A stretch of DNA of 64,000 nucleotides from Photobacterium carnosum (GCF_002849605.1 NZ_NPIB01000004.1:1-64000); one strand, 5' to 3'. Shown: positions 17,647 through 27,229, numbered from the stretch's first letter. The notes: generated by a model from the sequence alone, not told the origin. Made by a program: numbers and translations.

Positions 17647-18129
17647 ATGAATAAAAATGTGTTACTTGAACGTATTCAAGTGCAGCTAGAACAAACGTTA
17701 CAAATAGCAACTGAAGCGGCAATGCGGGCTTATAATACTGCGACAGATGATGAGAATGTAGCTGAAAATAAATATGATACTTTTGCATTAGAAGCATCTT
17801 ATCTTGCTCATGGTCAAGCTCAACGAGTGGCTGAATGTAAGGCGGATATTAGTGCTTATCAACATTTGCTAAACAAAATGCCCATTCAACAAAAAACTGT
17901 CGTTGTAGGACATTTAATCTCTTTAGAAGATCAACATGGTGAGCCTAAATTGGTTTTTTTAGGACCTGTAGCTGGTGGGTTAAAATTTATCATTGAAGGT
18001 GAAGAGGTTATTATTGTCACACCAAGCTCTCCGTTTGGTGAAGCATTGCTTGGATGTGAAGTTGATGAAGATGTTAATGTTCATATTGGTGGTAATATCA
18101 TCGGGTTTGATGTGATCAATATTGAGTAA
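17647..18129 (+). CDS. GreA/GreB-family-like protein
   Basis: 160 residues from ATG 17647 (a GTG just upstream is in frame). The N-terminal 80 residues are a predicted helical pair (ERIQVQLEQTLQIATEAAMRAY, then AHGQAQRVAECKADISAYQHLL) like the coiled coil of transcript-cleavage factors. The C-terminal part has VGHLISLEDQHGEPKLVFLGP and a SPFGEALLGCEVDEDVNV segment matching the GreA_GreB C-terminal domain (S-P-x-G-x-A-L-x-G). It probably binds the RNA polymerase secondary channel. Whether it has cleavage activity is unclear: the acidic tip pair is not obvious. Confidence 0.68.
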   Translation: MNKNVLLERIQVQLEQTLQIATEAAMRAYNTATDDENVAENKYDTFALEASYLAHGQAQRVAECKADISAYQHLLNKMPIQQKTVVVGHLISLEDQHGEPKLVFLGPVAGGLKFIIEGEEVIIVTPSSPFGEALLGCEVDEDVNVHIGGNIIGFDVINIE

Positions 18130-18385
18130 TATTATTGAACCTGATTTTGATGGCGCTGGTCATAATGATATAAACGTTTTATGAATAATTTTACTTTGGT
18201 GGGTTGTTGCTTGGTATAAGGATATACCGCATAAATTTTTAGTGGATTGCGTTAGTATAGTTTTTGCAATATAGATGTGAATTAATCAATGTATATTAAT
18301 TATACCGATAGCAGTAAAATTATTCATCTTCTATTGAAATACCAAACATAAAGATTATGTTTGAAAATAATTATACGGAGCAATG

Positions 18386-21217
18386 ATGCAGCCTGCTTAT
18401 ATGGATTTGATAGAACAATTACGCCAGCAAATTGATGAAAAAAGAATTATTACCGATCCAACCTTAACGTTAGCTTATGGTACTGATGCGAGTTTTTACC
18501 GTTTGTTACCGCAATTGGTTCTGCAGCTTGATACGCTTGATGAAGTTATTTTTGCAATTAAAACCTGTTATGAACGTCAAATCCCAATAACTTTTCGTGC
18601 TGCAGGGACGAGTCTTTCCGGTCAAGCACAATCAGATTCTGTCTTGATAACATTAACGCGGCGTTGGCGTGATCATAAAGTGTTTAATGATGGCGCTCAA
18701 ATTTGGTTGCAGCCGGGGATTATTGGTGCTGAAGCAAATACTATTTTAGCGCCATTTGGACGTAAAATTGGCCCTGATCCAGGTTCTATTAATAGTTGTA
18801 AGATTGGTGGCATCGTCGCTAATAATGCGTCAGGAATGTGTTGCGGCACTTCTCAGAATAGCTATCGTACCATTGCGGGAATGACGGTGGTATTAGCGGA
18901 TGGTACGTTACTTAATACGTTAGATATCAATAGTATTGCGGCCTTTAAAAAAAGCCACCCTAAGATGGTTTCCGAGTTGATGTCATTGGTGAGTGAGTGT
19001 CAGGCTAATCGGGTATTAACCGATAAGATTCGACATAAATACCGTTTAAAAAATACTACTGGTTACAGTTTAAATGCGCTGGTGGATTTTGATGATCCGA
19101 TTGATGTCTTACAACATTTATTCATTGGATCTGAAGGTACATTAGGTTTTATTGCCGATGTCACCTATAACACGGTTATTAACCATGCTTTTAAAGCATC
19201 CGGGTTATTTGTTTTTACTGATATTGAACAAACGTGTTTAGCCGTAAGTCAATTAAGTAAAACACGGGTGGCGGCAGTAGAGTTAATGGATAACCGTTCA
19301 TTAGCCTCCGTTGCGGAAAAGTCAGGTATGCCTGATTTTATCGCTCAACTAGGGGCTGCAGGCAATACTGAAGCGGCGGCATTATTAATTGAAATTCATG
19401 CTGAAGATGAACAAGATTTACAACGCCAAGCAGAAGGATTACAGCAAATAATCAATGTGTTTTCTCCGATTGAACAAGTAAATTTTAGTCGAGATGCTAC
19501 GATTTGTGATCAATTATGGGGGATACGTAAGGAGCTATTTCCTGCTGTTGGTGCTGTTCGTGAAAGTGGTACGACGGTTATTATTGAAGATGTTGCGTTC
19601 CCTATTGAGCAATTAGCACCTGCCGTGCGCGATCTACAAATGTTATTTACTCAATTTAATTATACGGAAGCGATTATTTTTGGGCATGCGTTAGCAGGGA
19701 ATTTACACTTTGTCTTCACTCAAGCGTTCGATACTCAACCTGAAATTGAACGTTACAGTGCATTTATGGATGCGGTGGCTAAGCTTGTTGCCGTCGATTA
19801 CCAAGGTTCATTAAAAGCAGAGCACGGTACGGGGCGAAACATGGCTCCCTTTATTGAACTTGAGTGGGGATATGACGGGTATCAGTTAATGCTCGCAATT
19901 AAAGGTATTTTTGATACTCGCGGTATATTAAATCCGGGTGTCATCATTAATACTGATAAACAGGCACACCTTAAAAATTTGAAAGCGATGCCGGTGGCAG
20001 ATGAGCTTATTGATAAATGTGTTGAATGTGGCTTTTGTGAGCCTGTCTGTCCTTCGCGTAATTTATCGTTAACACCGCGTCAGCGTAATACCGTGTTTCG
20101 TGAAATATCTCGTTTACGACGCAGTAATGAAGATCCTGCTCGTTTAGCCGCAATGGAAAAAACCTACCGTTATTATGGGTTAGATACTTGTGCAGCAACT
20201 GGCTTGTGTGCTGAACGTTGTCCTGTCGGCATTAATACGGGTGATTTAGTGCGTAAATTACGTCAAAATCATACTGAAAAAGCGAAGAGAATTGCGTCAT
20301 GGACAGGGGATCATTTTTCGACAGTAACAGCGACAGCAAAAGCGGGTTTAACCGTTGCGAGTAAGATGCATAAAGTATTAGGCACACAGACTATGCAGAA
20401 ACTGACGAAAAAAGCTTATCAGTTATCAGGTCATAAAATACCGCAATGGACACCACAGATGCCATTACCTGCAGCTAAGATAATAGTGCCAGTTATTAGT
20501 GGTATAACAAAAGAACGCGTGGTGTATTTTCCAAGTTGTGCCGCTCGAAATATGGGCGTCGCGGTTGAAGCACAAGATAAACGGTCATTGGCTGAAGTGA
20601 CTATTTCAGTGCTTGAAAAAGCAGGTTATGAAGTGATATTGCCTGAGGATTTAAATAATCTTTGTTGTGGTATGCCTTATACCAGTAAAGGTTTTCCTAC
20701 AACGGCAGAGAGTAAGGCGCAACAACTTGATCAAGCATTATGGCAAGCCTCTCATCAAGGGCAATATCCAATATTAATGGATACTAGCCCATGTGCCAGT
20801 ACTAGTAAGCAACATTTACGTAAAGATCTCACTATTTATGAGCCGTTTAAATTTGTTGCTGATTTTGTATTACCTCGCTTGAATATTATTCCACAACAAG
20901 CGCCTGTAATGTTACATATTACTTGTACATCACGACGAGAAGGGTTGGCAGCGGTTATTGAGCGTGTAACAAAAGCGTGTGCAGAGGAGGTTATTATTCC
21001 TGATGATATTACATGTTGTGGTTTTGCAGGGGATAAAGGTTTTACTAAACCAGAACTTAATGCCAGTGCGCTGGCACCATTAAAAGCACAAGTTCCCGTT
21101 GGATGCCATGAAGGTTATTCAAATAGCCGCACTTGTGAAATTGGTTTATCGGAACATAGTGGTATTGAGTATCGTTCGATATTATATTTAGTTGATAAAG
21201 TGAGTCACCGTTATTAA
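18386..21217 (+). CDS. FAD/iron-sulfur D-2-hydroxyacid (D-lactate) dehydrogenase, Dld-II/YdiJ type
   Basis: A 943-residue membrane-associated oxidoreductase that passes electrons from a D-2-hydroxyacid to quinone. Order: FAD_binding_4 domain (FRAAGTSLSGQ; GPDPGSINSCKIGGIVANNASG), FAD-oxidase C domain (about 260-525, ending HGTGRNMAPF), a two-cluster ferredoxin domain (CVECGFCEPVCPS and CAATGLCAERCPVG), and CCG cysteine-rich segments (LCCGMPYTSKG; CCGFAGDKGF). Size and order match Shewanella Dld-II; E. coli YdiJ, a D-2-hydroxyglutarate dehydrogenase, is similar, so the substrate is open. ATG 18386 is better spaced from CGGAG than ATG 18383. It is a single gene with its own terminator. Confidence 0.86.
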   Translation: MQPAYMDLIEQLRQQIDEKRIITDPTLTLAYGTDASFYRLLPQLVLQLDTLDEVIFAIKTCYERQIPITFRAAGTSLSGQAQSDSVLITLTRRWRDHKVFNDGAQIWLQPGIIGAEANTILAPFGRKIGPDPGSINSCKIGGIVANNASGMCCGTSQNSYRTIAGMTVVLADGTLLNTLDINSIAAFKKSHPKMVSELMSLVSECQANRVLTDKIRHKYRLKNTTGYSLNALVDFDDPIDVLQHLFIGSEGTLGFIADVTYNTVINHAFKASGLFVFTDIEQTCLAVSQLSKTRVAAVELMDNRSLASVAEKSGMPDFIAQLGAAGNTEAAALLIEIHAEDEQDLQRQAEGLQQIINVFSPIEQVNFSRDATICDQLWGIRKELFPAVGAVRESGTTVIIEDVAFPIEQLAPAVRDLQMLFTQFNYTEAIIFGHALAGNLHFVFTQAFDTQPEIERYSAFMDAVAKLVAVDYQGSLKAEHGTGRNMAPFIELEWGYDGYQLMLAIKGIFDTRGILNPGVIINTDKQAHLKNLKAMPVADELIDKCVECGFCEPVCPSRNLSLTPRQRNTVFREISRLRRSNEDPARLAAMEKTYRYYGLDTCAATGLCAERCPVGINTGDLVRKLRQNHTEKAKRIASWTGDHFSTVTATAKAGLTVASKMHKVLGTQTMQKLTKKAYQLSGHKIPQWTPQMPLPAAKIIVPVISGITKERVVYFPSCAARNMGVAVEAQDKRSLAEVTISVLEKAGYEVILPEDLNNLCCGMPYTSKGFPTTAESKAQQLDQALWQASHQGQYPILMDTSPCASTSKQHLRKDLTIYEPFKFVADFVLPRLNIIPQQAPVMLHITCTSRREGLAAVIERVTKACAEEVIIPDDITCCGFAGDKGFTKPELNASALAPLKAQVPVGCHEGYSNSRTCEIGLSEHSGIEYRSILYLVDKVSHRY

Positions 21218-21257
21218 TAATAACGAATAGTGTATTTTCTATATTATTAGCCTTTTT

Positions 21258-21284
21258 AAAAACTCCATATATCTTGGAGTTTTT
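21258..21284 (+). terminator. Rho-independent terminator
   Basis: Arms aaaaactcca (21258-21267) and tggagttttt (21275-21284), 7-nt loop, followed by ctttttatag. It ends the dehydrogenase gene. Confidence 0.8.
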
Positions 21285-21712
21285 CTTTTTATAGATATTC
21301 TAATCATAGTGTTATTGATGAAAAATTTTATTTTTTTGTGTGCATTGGTTACGAAATGCTTAAAAAACAGCCTTAAATAAAAATGGTTATTAAGTTTCTA
21401 TATTTAAAATGAAACAATAAAAAGAACTGTATTTTATATAATTATGGTGATTTCATAAGGGAAAATCACAAAACTAATGCTTTTACTCTAATTCATATGA
21501 GACCACGCCCTAAAATAGGCGCTTATGAGTAAGGTTTGTGCGCTCTATCACATTTTCTTATGCTTGAAAGCCTTGGTTTGCAGGCTTATTATTTCAACGC
21601 TTTAATTGTTGTGCTTATGTCCATAATAATACCGTTTTACTATGATCAATATGTATTAGTTATGAGTAGGTAAATATTTTCAGCTAAAATACTCCCTATC
21701 ATCTAGACTCAA
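21285..21712. other. Intergenic region upstream of the efflux operon
   Basis: About 430 AT-rich bases. Only small imperfect hairpins are visible (for example aagcct with aggctt near 21568-21586). It probably holds the promoter for the pump operon. No ORF is supported. Confidence 0.4.
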
Positions 21713-21735
21713 ATTTAGCTAATGATTAGCTAAAT
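21713..21735 (+). promoter_or_regulatory. Candidate operator palindrome of the EmrAB-like operon
   Basis: A perfect inverted repeat, atttagcta (21713-21721), 5-nt spacer, tagctaaat (21727-21735), ends just before the AGGAT ribosome site of the pump gene. A further half-like copy (agctaaaat) lies at about 21682. Size and place fit a MarR- or TetR-type repressor site, but no such regulator gene is adjacent. Confidence 0.5.
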
Positions 21736-21746
21736 AGGATAAATCA

Positions 21747-22793
21747 ATGACAACGACAAATATGGCTCAAACAGAACCTTCAATTCCAGAAAAAAAATCA
21801 AATAAGCTTCGTAATTTAATTGTTTTTGTTGTTATTGCTGCGGGTCTAGGTACTGCAGGATATTTTTATATTCACCATCAAAAATTATACCCAAGTACTG
21901 ATGATGCTTATATTCATGCCAATATTCTATATGTTGCGCCACAAATTAGTGGCAAGGTTCTTAATGTTAATGTTAATAACTATCAACATGTTGCTGAAGG
22001 TGATTTATTAGTTAAGATTGATCCTGCGTCTTATGAAATTCAATTAGAACAAGCAAAAGCGGCTTATGAAGTGGCAACACAACAAAATAAAGCCACTGAT
22101 GATGCAATTTTAGCAGCAAGTGCAAATGTACGTGCGGCGGATGCAAATTTGGTTGATGTTCAAAAAACATATCATCGTGTGATGGATTTAGTGAAACGTA
22201 AATTGTTACCAGCACAGCAAGGTGATGATGTAAAAGCGAAGTTAGCGGGCGCTCAAACGTCACTTGAAGCAGCACGAGCAAAAATGTCGCAATTGATTAA
22301 TCAACAAGGTGCAAAAGGTGATGAAGCTCCACAGGTAAAACAAGCGGCTGCTGCATTAAGTCAAGCAACGTTAAATTTATCTTATACCAATATTTATGCA
22401 CCATATGATGGTGAGTTAGGTAAGATCAGTGTTCGCCCTGGAAGTGTCGTATCTCCAGGTCTTGCGATGATGCCATTAATTGAAGATAACACTGCGTGGC
22501 TACAAGCGAACTATAAAGAAAAAGATATTGGTTTACTCAAAAAAGGCATGTCTGCGACAGTGGTTTTAGATATGTATCCTGATGTAACTTATCAAGCTCA
22601 AGTTGAAGCCCTTTCTCCTGCGAGTGGTTCATCTTTCTCGTTATTGCCTCCTGAAAACGCCACAGGTAACTGGGTAAAAGTGCCACAACGTTTCCCTGTA
22701 CGAGTGAAGTTTATTGATTTAAAAAATAAGCCATTACTTCGTGTTGGTGCCAGTGCTGACGTTACTATTGATACACAATCAGAGACTAACTAA
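21747..22793 (+). CDS. EmrA-like membrane fusion protein (HlyD family)
   Basis: Periplasmic adaptor of a tripartite drug pump, 348 residues. Cytoplasmic N-tail of about 22 residues, one TM helix at 23-44, then the biotinyl-lipoyl half-motif (ILYVAPQISGKVLNVNVNNYQHVAEGDLLVKID), a helical hairpin at about 100-195, and the second half-motif with NLSYTNIYAPYDGELGKI. This matches EmrA. Its stop overlaps the start of the DHA2 transporter gene (TAATG), so the pair is co-translated. Confidence 0.88.
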   Translation: MTTTNMAQTEPSIPEKKSNKLRNLIVFVVIAAGLGTAGYFYIHHQKLYPSTDDAYIHANILYVAPQISGKVLNVNVNNYQHVAEGDLLVKIDPASYEIQLEQAKAAYEVATQQNKATDDAILAASANVRAADANLVDVQKTYHRVMDLVKRKLLPAQQGDDVKAKLAGAQTSLEAARAKMSQLINQQGAKGDEAPQVKQAAAALSQATLNLSYTNIYAPYDGELGKISVRPGSVVSPGLAMMPLIEDNTAWLQANYKEKDIGLLKKGMSATVVLDMYPDVTYQAQVEALSPASGSSFSLLPPENATGNWVKVPQRFPVRVKFIDLKNKPLLRVGASADVTIDTQSETN

Positions 22794-24304
22794 TGAGTCA
22801 GTCAGTTACACCCGCTAATCGGTTATGGATCACCTTAGCCGTTATGTTGTCAGCAATCATGGTATTGCTGGATATGACAATTGCCAACGTTGCGCTGCCG
22901 CATATGATGGGGGCATTAGGGGTTACATCTGAACAGGTAACATGGGTACTTACTTCTTACTCAATGGCTGAAGCTATTTTCATACCCCTTGCGAGTTATT
23001 TTGCGCTGAAGTTTGGTGTCCGTAGATTATTAATCGTTTCTGTTGTTGGTTTTATTATTACTTCTGCTTTATGTGGTCAAGCAGATAGCCTTGCTGAGAT
23101 GGTTACTTTTCGTATTATGCAAGGAGCCTTTGGTGCGTCAGTTATTCCACTGGCACAATCAACCATGGTGCAAATTTACCCTGCTAATGAGCGTGGTAAA
23201 GCGATGGCATTATTTAGTGTGGGTATTTTATTAGGCCCAATTTTAGGTCCAACAGTCGGTGGTATTATCACTGAGAATATGGACTGGCGCTGGATTTTCT
23301 ATGTTAACGTACCTGTAGGGGCATTGTGTCTGACCTTGGTTTACCTATTTGTCAAAACTGAAGGTAAAGGCGAAACAAAATTAGATTGGCCGCTAGTTAT
23401 TGGTATGACTGTGGGTATCGGTTTATTGCAAATGGTACTCGATAGAGGTAATGAAGAAGGATGGTTTGAATCTAACTTTATTCTCTTTTCATTGATTATT
23501 AGTGCAATTGCATGGGTCTTCTTTATTGTGCGTTCATGGCGTACAAAAGGGGATGTGGCACCTATGTGGTTATTAAAAGACCGTAATCTTGCGGTGTCAT
23601 GTTTGATCATGGCTGGTTTTTCAATGGGGTTATTTGGAATTACCCAGTTACAACCCATGATGTTGGAGCAGTTATTACATTACCCAGTAGAGATGACTGG
23701 ATTTGTGATGGCTCCGCGTGGATTAACTTCTGCGATTGTGTTGTTGGTAATGGCACAATATATGGATCGATTAGATCCAAGAATGCTGGTGGCGGTAGGA
23801 CTTTGTTTTAGTATTCTAGGTACCTATTTGATGATGGAGTACTCAATGAATATTAATTTATATTGGGTACTTGTACCGTCAATCATTCAGGGAATGGGAA
23901 TGGGATTGGTTTTTGCACCACTAAGTCAAATGGCATATCGTACCTTAGATGCAAAATACGCCGTCGGTGGTGCAGTGATGTATAATCTCTGTAGAACCAT
24001 TGGTAGTTCATTTGGTATCTCAATTGTAAATACATATTTTAGTCGTACGCAACAACGTGAGTGGCATGCGTTAGGTGCAGATATTACTGCAACTAATCCA
24101 ATCTTACAGCAACAAGCTATGCAACATCATACGACGGTGACGGATCCTAATTTTATCGCTCAAGTTAGTGCGTTATTACATCAACAATCGACATTATTAG
24201 CATTTGTATATACGTTCGGTTTTTTGATGTTTTCCTATGTTGCATTACTACCATTGTTAGCATTGTATCGATTTAAGAAAAAGGCGGTTAGTGTACGTTC
24301 ATGA
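22793..24304 (+). CDS. EmrB-like multidrug transporter (MFS, DHA2, 14 TM)
   Basis: A proton-driven efflux protein of 503 residues with about 14 TM helices. DHA2 signatures: MVLLDMTIANVALPHM (motif D1) near 22-37, SMAEAIFIPLASYFALKFGVRRLL (motif A), and LFSVGILLGPILGPTVGGII (antiporter motif C) near 141-160. It works with the adaptor encoded just upstream and probably an unlinked TolC. It ends with a very strong terminator. Confidence 0.9.
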   Translation: MSQSVTPANRLWITLAVMLSAIMVLLDMTIANVALPHMMGALGVTSEQVTWVLTSYSMAEAIFIPLASYFALKFGVRRLLIVSVVGFIITSALCGQADSLAEMVTFRIMQGAFGASVIPLAQSTMVQIYPANERGKAMALFSVGILLGPILGPTVGGIITENMDWRWIFYVNVPVGALCLTLVYLFVKTEGKGETKLDWPLVIGMTVGIGLLQMVLDRGNEEGWFESNFILFSLIISAIAWVFFIVRSWRTKGDVAPMWLLKDRNLAVSCLIMAGFSMGLFGITQLQPMMLEQLLHYPVEMTGFVMAPRGLTSAIVLLVMAQYMDRLDPRMLVAVGLCFSILGTYLMMEYSMNINLYWVLVPSIIQGMGMGLVFAPLSQMAYRTLDAKYAVGGAVMYNLCRTIGSSFGISIVNTYFSRTQQREWHALGADITATNPILQQQAMQHHTTVTDPNFIAQVSALLHQQSTLLAFVYTFGFLMFSYVALLPLLALYRFKKKAVSVRS

Positions 24305-24326
24305 TTCTATCCTGATCCCTTTATTT

Positions 24327-24365
24327 GTTAGTAAAAAAGACAGATCTTCTGTCTTTTTTACTAAC
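24327..24365 (+). terminator. Strong rho-independent terminator
   Basis: A perfect 18-bp stem (24327-24344 with 24348-24365) and a 3-nt loop, with a T-run inside the right arm. It follows the pump operon by 22 bases. Confidence 0.85.
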
Positions 24366-24708
24366 TATAATTTAATGACATATTAGACTTAACTTATTTT
24401 ACTGGCATTGTTATTGTTTATAAGAAGGTCAACGTATGGTTATTGATATGTATGCTTTTTTTTTAGACAGTTGTAAATTGTGGCCTATAAAAAACTTTAC
24501 AAAGACACTGTTTAATGACAATATGCTCTCACTCTGTAGCTAGAGTTGTTGATTGATAATTAAGTTAAAGAAAAACCCTTAGAAGCATCTTCGTTATTGT
24601 TGTGTAAGCTAGTGTTTCCCTTCGCTTTTCATCATCATATTAAATAATTTGAGCTGCAGTGCATCGCATTTTGCGATAATTTTAAAGAATTTATATAAGG
24701 GACACATC
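24366..24708 (+). promoter_or_regulatory. Upstream region and leader of the cold-shock gene
   Basis: About 340 bases without a gene before a CspA-type start. Such genes usually have long structured 5' leaders that respond to cold. I see a small hairpin, gcatcgcattttgcgat, near 24661-24677, but no exact cold-box motif. Confidence 0.35.
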
Positions 24709-24921
24709 ATGTCTAACAAATCAACTGGTCTAGTAAAGTGGTTTAACGAAGAGAAAGGTTTTGGTTTTATTACTCAAGACAATGGCGGCGCTGACGTATT
24801 CGTTCACTTCCGTGCAATCGCTTCTGAAGGCTTCAAAACTCTTGCTGAAGGCCAGAAAGTGTCTTTTGAAGTAGAGCAAGGCCAAAAAGGTCTTCAAGCT
24901 GCAAACGTTGTAGCTCTATAA
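24709..24921 (+). CDS. CspA-family cold-shock protein
   Basis: A 70-residue single cold-shock domain. It has both RNA-binding motifs, [13 protein letters not shown] (RNP1) and DVFVHFRAI (RNP2). ATG 24709 follows AAGGGA by seven bases; the longer in-frame extension to 24649 has no site and is not part of the family. It binds single-stranded RNA/DNA and melts RNA structure. The codon use is that of a highly expressed gene, unlike its neighbours. Confidence 0.95.
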
Positions 24922-24981
24922 TTTTATAGTTAATCTATAAAATTTGATAAAAGCGTAAATAACATTGTTATTTACGCTTTT
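24921..24981. terminator. Double hairpin terminator after the cold-shock gene
   Basis: First stem attttatag (24921-24929) with ctataaaat (24935-24943). Second stem 24949-24963 with 24967-24981, a perfect 15 bp with a 3-nt loop, ending in TTTT. The second right arm also encodes the last codons of a minus-strand ORF. Confidence 0.8.
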
Positions 24982-25087
24982 GTAGTATCTGGGGTTTGTA
25001 TTTAATCACCGCGTTAATTTCTTCTGCTAATGTATCATTTCCTGCACTGTTTTCGATCGAAATACTTTTACCTATCTGAAATAACAT
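24968..25087 (-). pseudogene. Possible 39-codon ORF in frame behind the 73-aa gene
   Basis: On the minus strand an open frame runs from ATG 25087 to TAA 24968-24970. It is in the same frame as the 73-aa gene, whose TAA stop is 25112-25114, with no other stop between, so it reads like a C-terminal extension cut off by one nonsense codon. The encoded stretch (FQIGKSISIENSAGNDTLAE, then EINAVIKYKPQI) looks protein-like. It has no ribosome site of its own. It may be a decayed 3' part of the upstream gene. Confidence 0.3.
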
Positions 25088-25111
25088 TTTAATTATAATC
25101 AAATCATAAAA

Positions 25112-25333
25112 TTAGTTGTTACTTTGAGTAAAACTAACTAAGCGACCATCATAATCACAAATTATACTAATAACAGCTCTCTTAAATATCTGTGGGCAAT
25201 GATAAGTTGTTTTTAAAGATTGTATTTCATCGAGTATATTACATTCAAATTCTGGTGGATAAACGACATTAATTGATAGTGATATGCCCGTTATTGTTTG
25301 ATTTGTTAGATGAAGTTCCTTCCAAGATTGCAT
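25112..25333 (-). CDS. Unidentified 73-aa protein
   Basis: I do not recognise it. ATG 25333 is chosen because AAAGGA lies nine bases before it; the frame is open further upstream without a site. The product is soluble, with a beta-rich start (HLTNQTITGISLSINVVYPP), three cysteines, and an end like a small alpha/beta domain (AVISIICDYDGRLVSFTQ). It is a single gene, convergent to the cold-shock gene. It may once have been longer (see the following in-frame ORF). Confidence 0.55.
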   Translation of the reverse strand: MQSWKELHLTNQTITGISLSINVVYPPEFECNILDEIQSLKTTYHCPQIFKRAVISIICDYDGRLVSFTQSNN

Positions 25334-25512
25334 GTTATTCCTTTGTGAGTGCAATGTGTTTTTTAATAGTATGTCATTCTGTATGTGAATGATAGCCATA
25401 TTTTACATTGAATAAACAAACAGAATGATAGTTGGTATCTGGCGATAATGAAGTATAAATTACTTATAATTAGGCGGCAGTAGAGAGATATATCTAAGAA
25501 GTCGATGGTTAA

Positions 25513-25536
25513 AAGCCACTATCAGTAAAGTGGCTT
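25513..25536 (-). terminator. Terminator of the PEBP gene
   Basis: On the minus strand aagccact pairs with agtggctt (25529-25536 and 25513-25520), followed by TTTTAA. It lies 17 bases past the stop of the minus-strand gene. Confidence 0.7.
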
Positions 25537-25553
25537 CAATACATTAATTGTTA

Positions 25554-26108
25554 TTATCGTGCATTTGTTGGCGCGACAAGGCGAGCTTTACCAATAACGT
25601 GGGCTAGGATGTTATAACCCGCTAATGCAGGAGATGCATTTTCTGGTAGCTTGATATTTGCTGTATTTAGTGCATAGACAGTAATTTGGTAGTTATGTGG
25701 TTTTGCCTTTGGCGGTGGGCATGCGCCACCGAAACCTTTAAAGCCAAAGTCATTAGTAACCATACTTGCACCTTTCGGTAATGCTTTACCACCAACGGTA
25801 CCAGCACCTTCTGCTAATGAATGTACATCTGCAGGAATATTAATTACACTCCAGTGCCACCAACCACTTCCTGTTGGCGCATCTGGATCATACATTGTTA
25901 CGGCGAAGCTTTTCGTTCCGGCAGGAATATCTGTCCAACTTAATTGTGGCGACTCATTTTTACCAGTACAACCCCATTGATTAAATAGTTGTTGATTACT
26001 TAATGTTTGATTATTTGTAATATTTTGACTAGTTAATGTCATGGCCGCTTGTGACATAAAAGAGGGTAAAGTAAAAAGCATCGCCACAGCAAGTGTTTTA
26101 ATTTTCAT
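25554..26108 (-). CDS. YbhB/YbcL-type PEBP-family exported protein
   Basis: 184 residues with a signal peptide of about 22 residues (KTLAVAMLFTLPSFMSQAA). The mature part is a phosphatidylethanolamine-binding-protein domain with the bacterial signature: SPQLSWTDIPAGTKSFAVTM, DPDAPTGSGWWHWSVINIP, and GFGGACPPP near 127-135, then HNYQITVYAL. It would be periplasmic. Family members are called Raf-kinase-inhibitor-like, but the bacterial function is unknown. It is a single gene, divergent from a LysR regulator 173 bases away. Confidence 0.9.
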   Translation of the reverse strand: MKIKTLAVAMLFTLPSFMSQAAMTLTSQNITNNQTLSNQQLFNQWGCTGKNESPQLSWTDIPAGTKSFAVTMYDPDAPTGSGWWHWSVINIPADVHSLAEGAGTVGGKALPKGASMVTNDFGFKGFGGACPPPKAKPHNYQITVYALNTANIKLPENASPALAGYNILAHVIGKARLVAPTNAR

Positions 26109-26281
26109 GATAGTACCTATGGATTAGTTAAAGCTGACGTTATTCTCATGTTCTATCGTTATCTAATAATCATTAAACGTTAGAGTGAAAAATCTTATAC
26201 GTATAATGTGTTATTAGTTACAATAGCTCAAATCAATAGAACTGCATCAATAGTTGAGAAAAAATCACTCAAGGATAAAAT

Positions 26282-27193
26282 GTGAGATCATTTCCGCCCT
26301 TAAAAGGTATTATTTATTTTGAAGCTTCTGCAAGGTTACAAAGTTTTAAATTAGCAGCTGAAGAACTATTTGTAACACCGGGCGCTGTGAGCCATCAAAT
26401 TCAGACACTTGAAGCTTTTATTGGTCAAAAATTATTTATTCGTCAACATCGAGGAATAAAACTAACTAATGCAGGGATACGTTATTTCAATCGTATTGCT
26501 TTGATCTTGAAAGATTTAGATCAAGCGACAACGGATATTGATTTTATTACAAAAATGCAGAAAATAACGGTATCGATACCACCTACATTATTAAATAAGT
26601 GGTTATTGCCGCGTATTAATTATACTTATTTAAGTGAAAATGATATCTCTGTTGTTTTTGTTGATACGATTGAGATGTTAGATTTAAATAAAGAAAATAT
26701 AGATATTTCAATTCGTTATAGTATTGATAAACCTAATGAAAAATATTGTCGATTATTATTTAAGGAACAGATGATAGCTGTTTGTGCGCCTGGTTATATT
26801 GATAAGCCCTTAACGCATTTGTCAGCAGAATTATTAGCGACAAGTACTTTGATCGAGACTACAAATAGATTAATTCAATGGGATTTGATTTTAGCCAATA
26901 ATAATATGAAACCGTATCCTCATCAAAGTAAGATCTATTTTCAGAATTCAATGCACGCGATTGAAGCGGCAATACAGGGAGTTGGGATTGCATTTGTAAA
27001 TCGTATTTTTATTGAGTCGTATTTAGAGCTGGGCGTTCTTATAGAAGCTATCGATATGAATATTATAGAAGATAAAATTCCGAGTTATTATCTCGTCAGT
27101 AATTATGAAAAAATGCAAGATCCTGCAACTCAACTTCTTTACCAAGAAATTGAGTCATATATTGATGATGATATTATAGCCGTTGATGTTTAA
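26282..27193 (+). CDS. LysR-family regulator, GcvA-like
   Basis: A 303-residue transcription regulator. N-terminal winged helix at 5-64 (LQSFKLAAEELFVTPGAVSH, then QIQTLE), then a substrate-binding domain with IDISIRYSIDKPNEKY and HAIEAAIQGVGIAFVNR, as in the GcvA/AmpR subgroup. The start is GTG 26282 with AAGGA six bases upstream; the ATG at 26280 runs straight into TGA. It is divergent from the PEBP gene, so it may regulate that gene as well as itself. Confidence 0.88.
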   Translation: MRSFPPLKGIIYFEASARLQSFKLAAEELFVTPGAVSHQIQTLEAFIGQKLFIRQHRGIKLTNAGIRYFNRIALILKDLDQATTDIDFITKMQKITVSIPPTLLNKWLLPRINYTYLSENDISVVFVDTIEMLDLNKENIDISIRYSIDKPNEKYCRLLFKEQMIAVCAPGYIDKPLTHLSAELLATSTLIETTNRLIQWDLILANNNMKPYPHQSKIYFQNSMHAIEAAIQGVGIAFVNRIFIESYLELGVLIEAIDMNIIEDKIPSYYLVSNYEKMQDPATQLLYQEIESYIDDDIIAVDV

Positions 27194-27229
27194 TTTATTC
27201 TAACGGCGGTTAAATGTATGAATGTTAAG

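Noticed and set aside
17561..17797. 78-codon minus-strand frame opposite the GreA/B-like gene
   Set aside because: It overlaps a well-supported gene on the other strand and resembles no protein.
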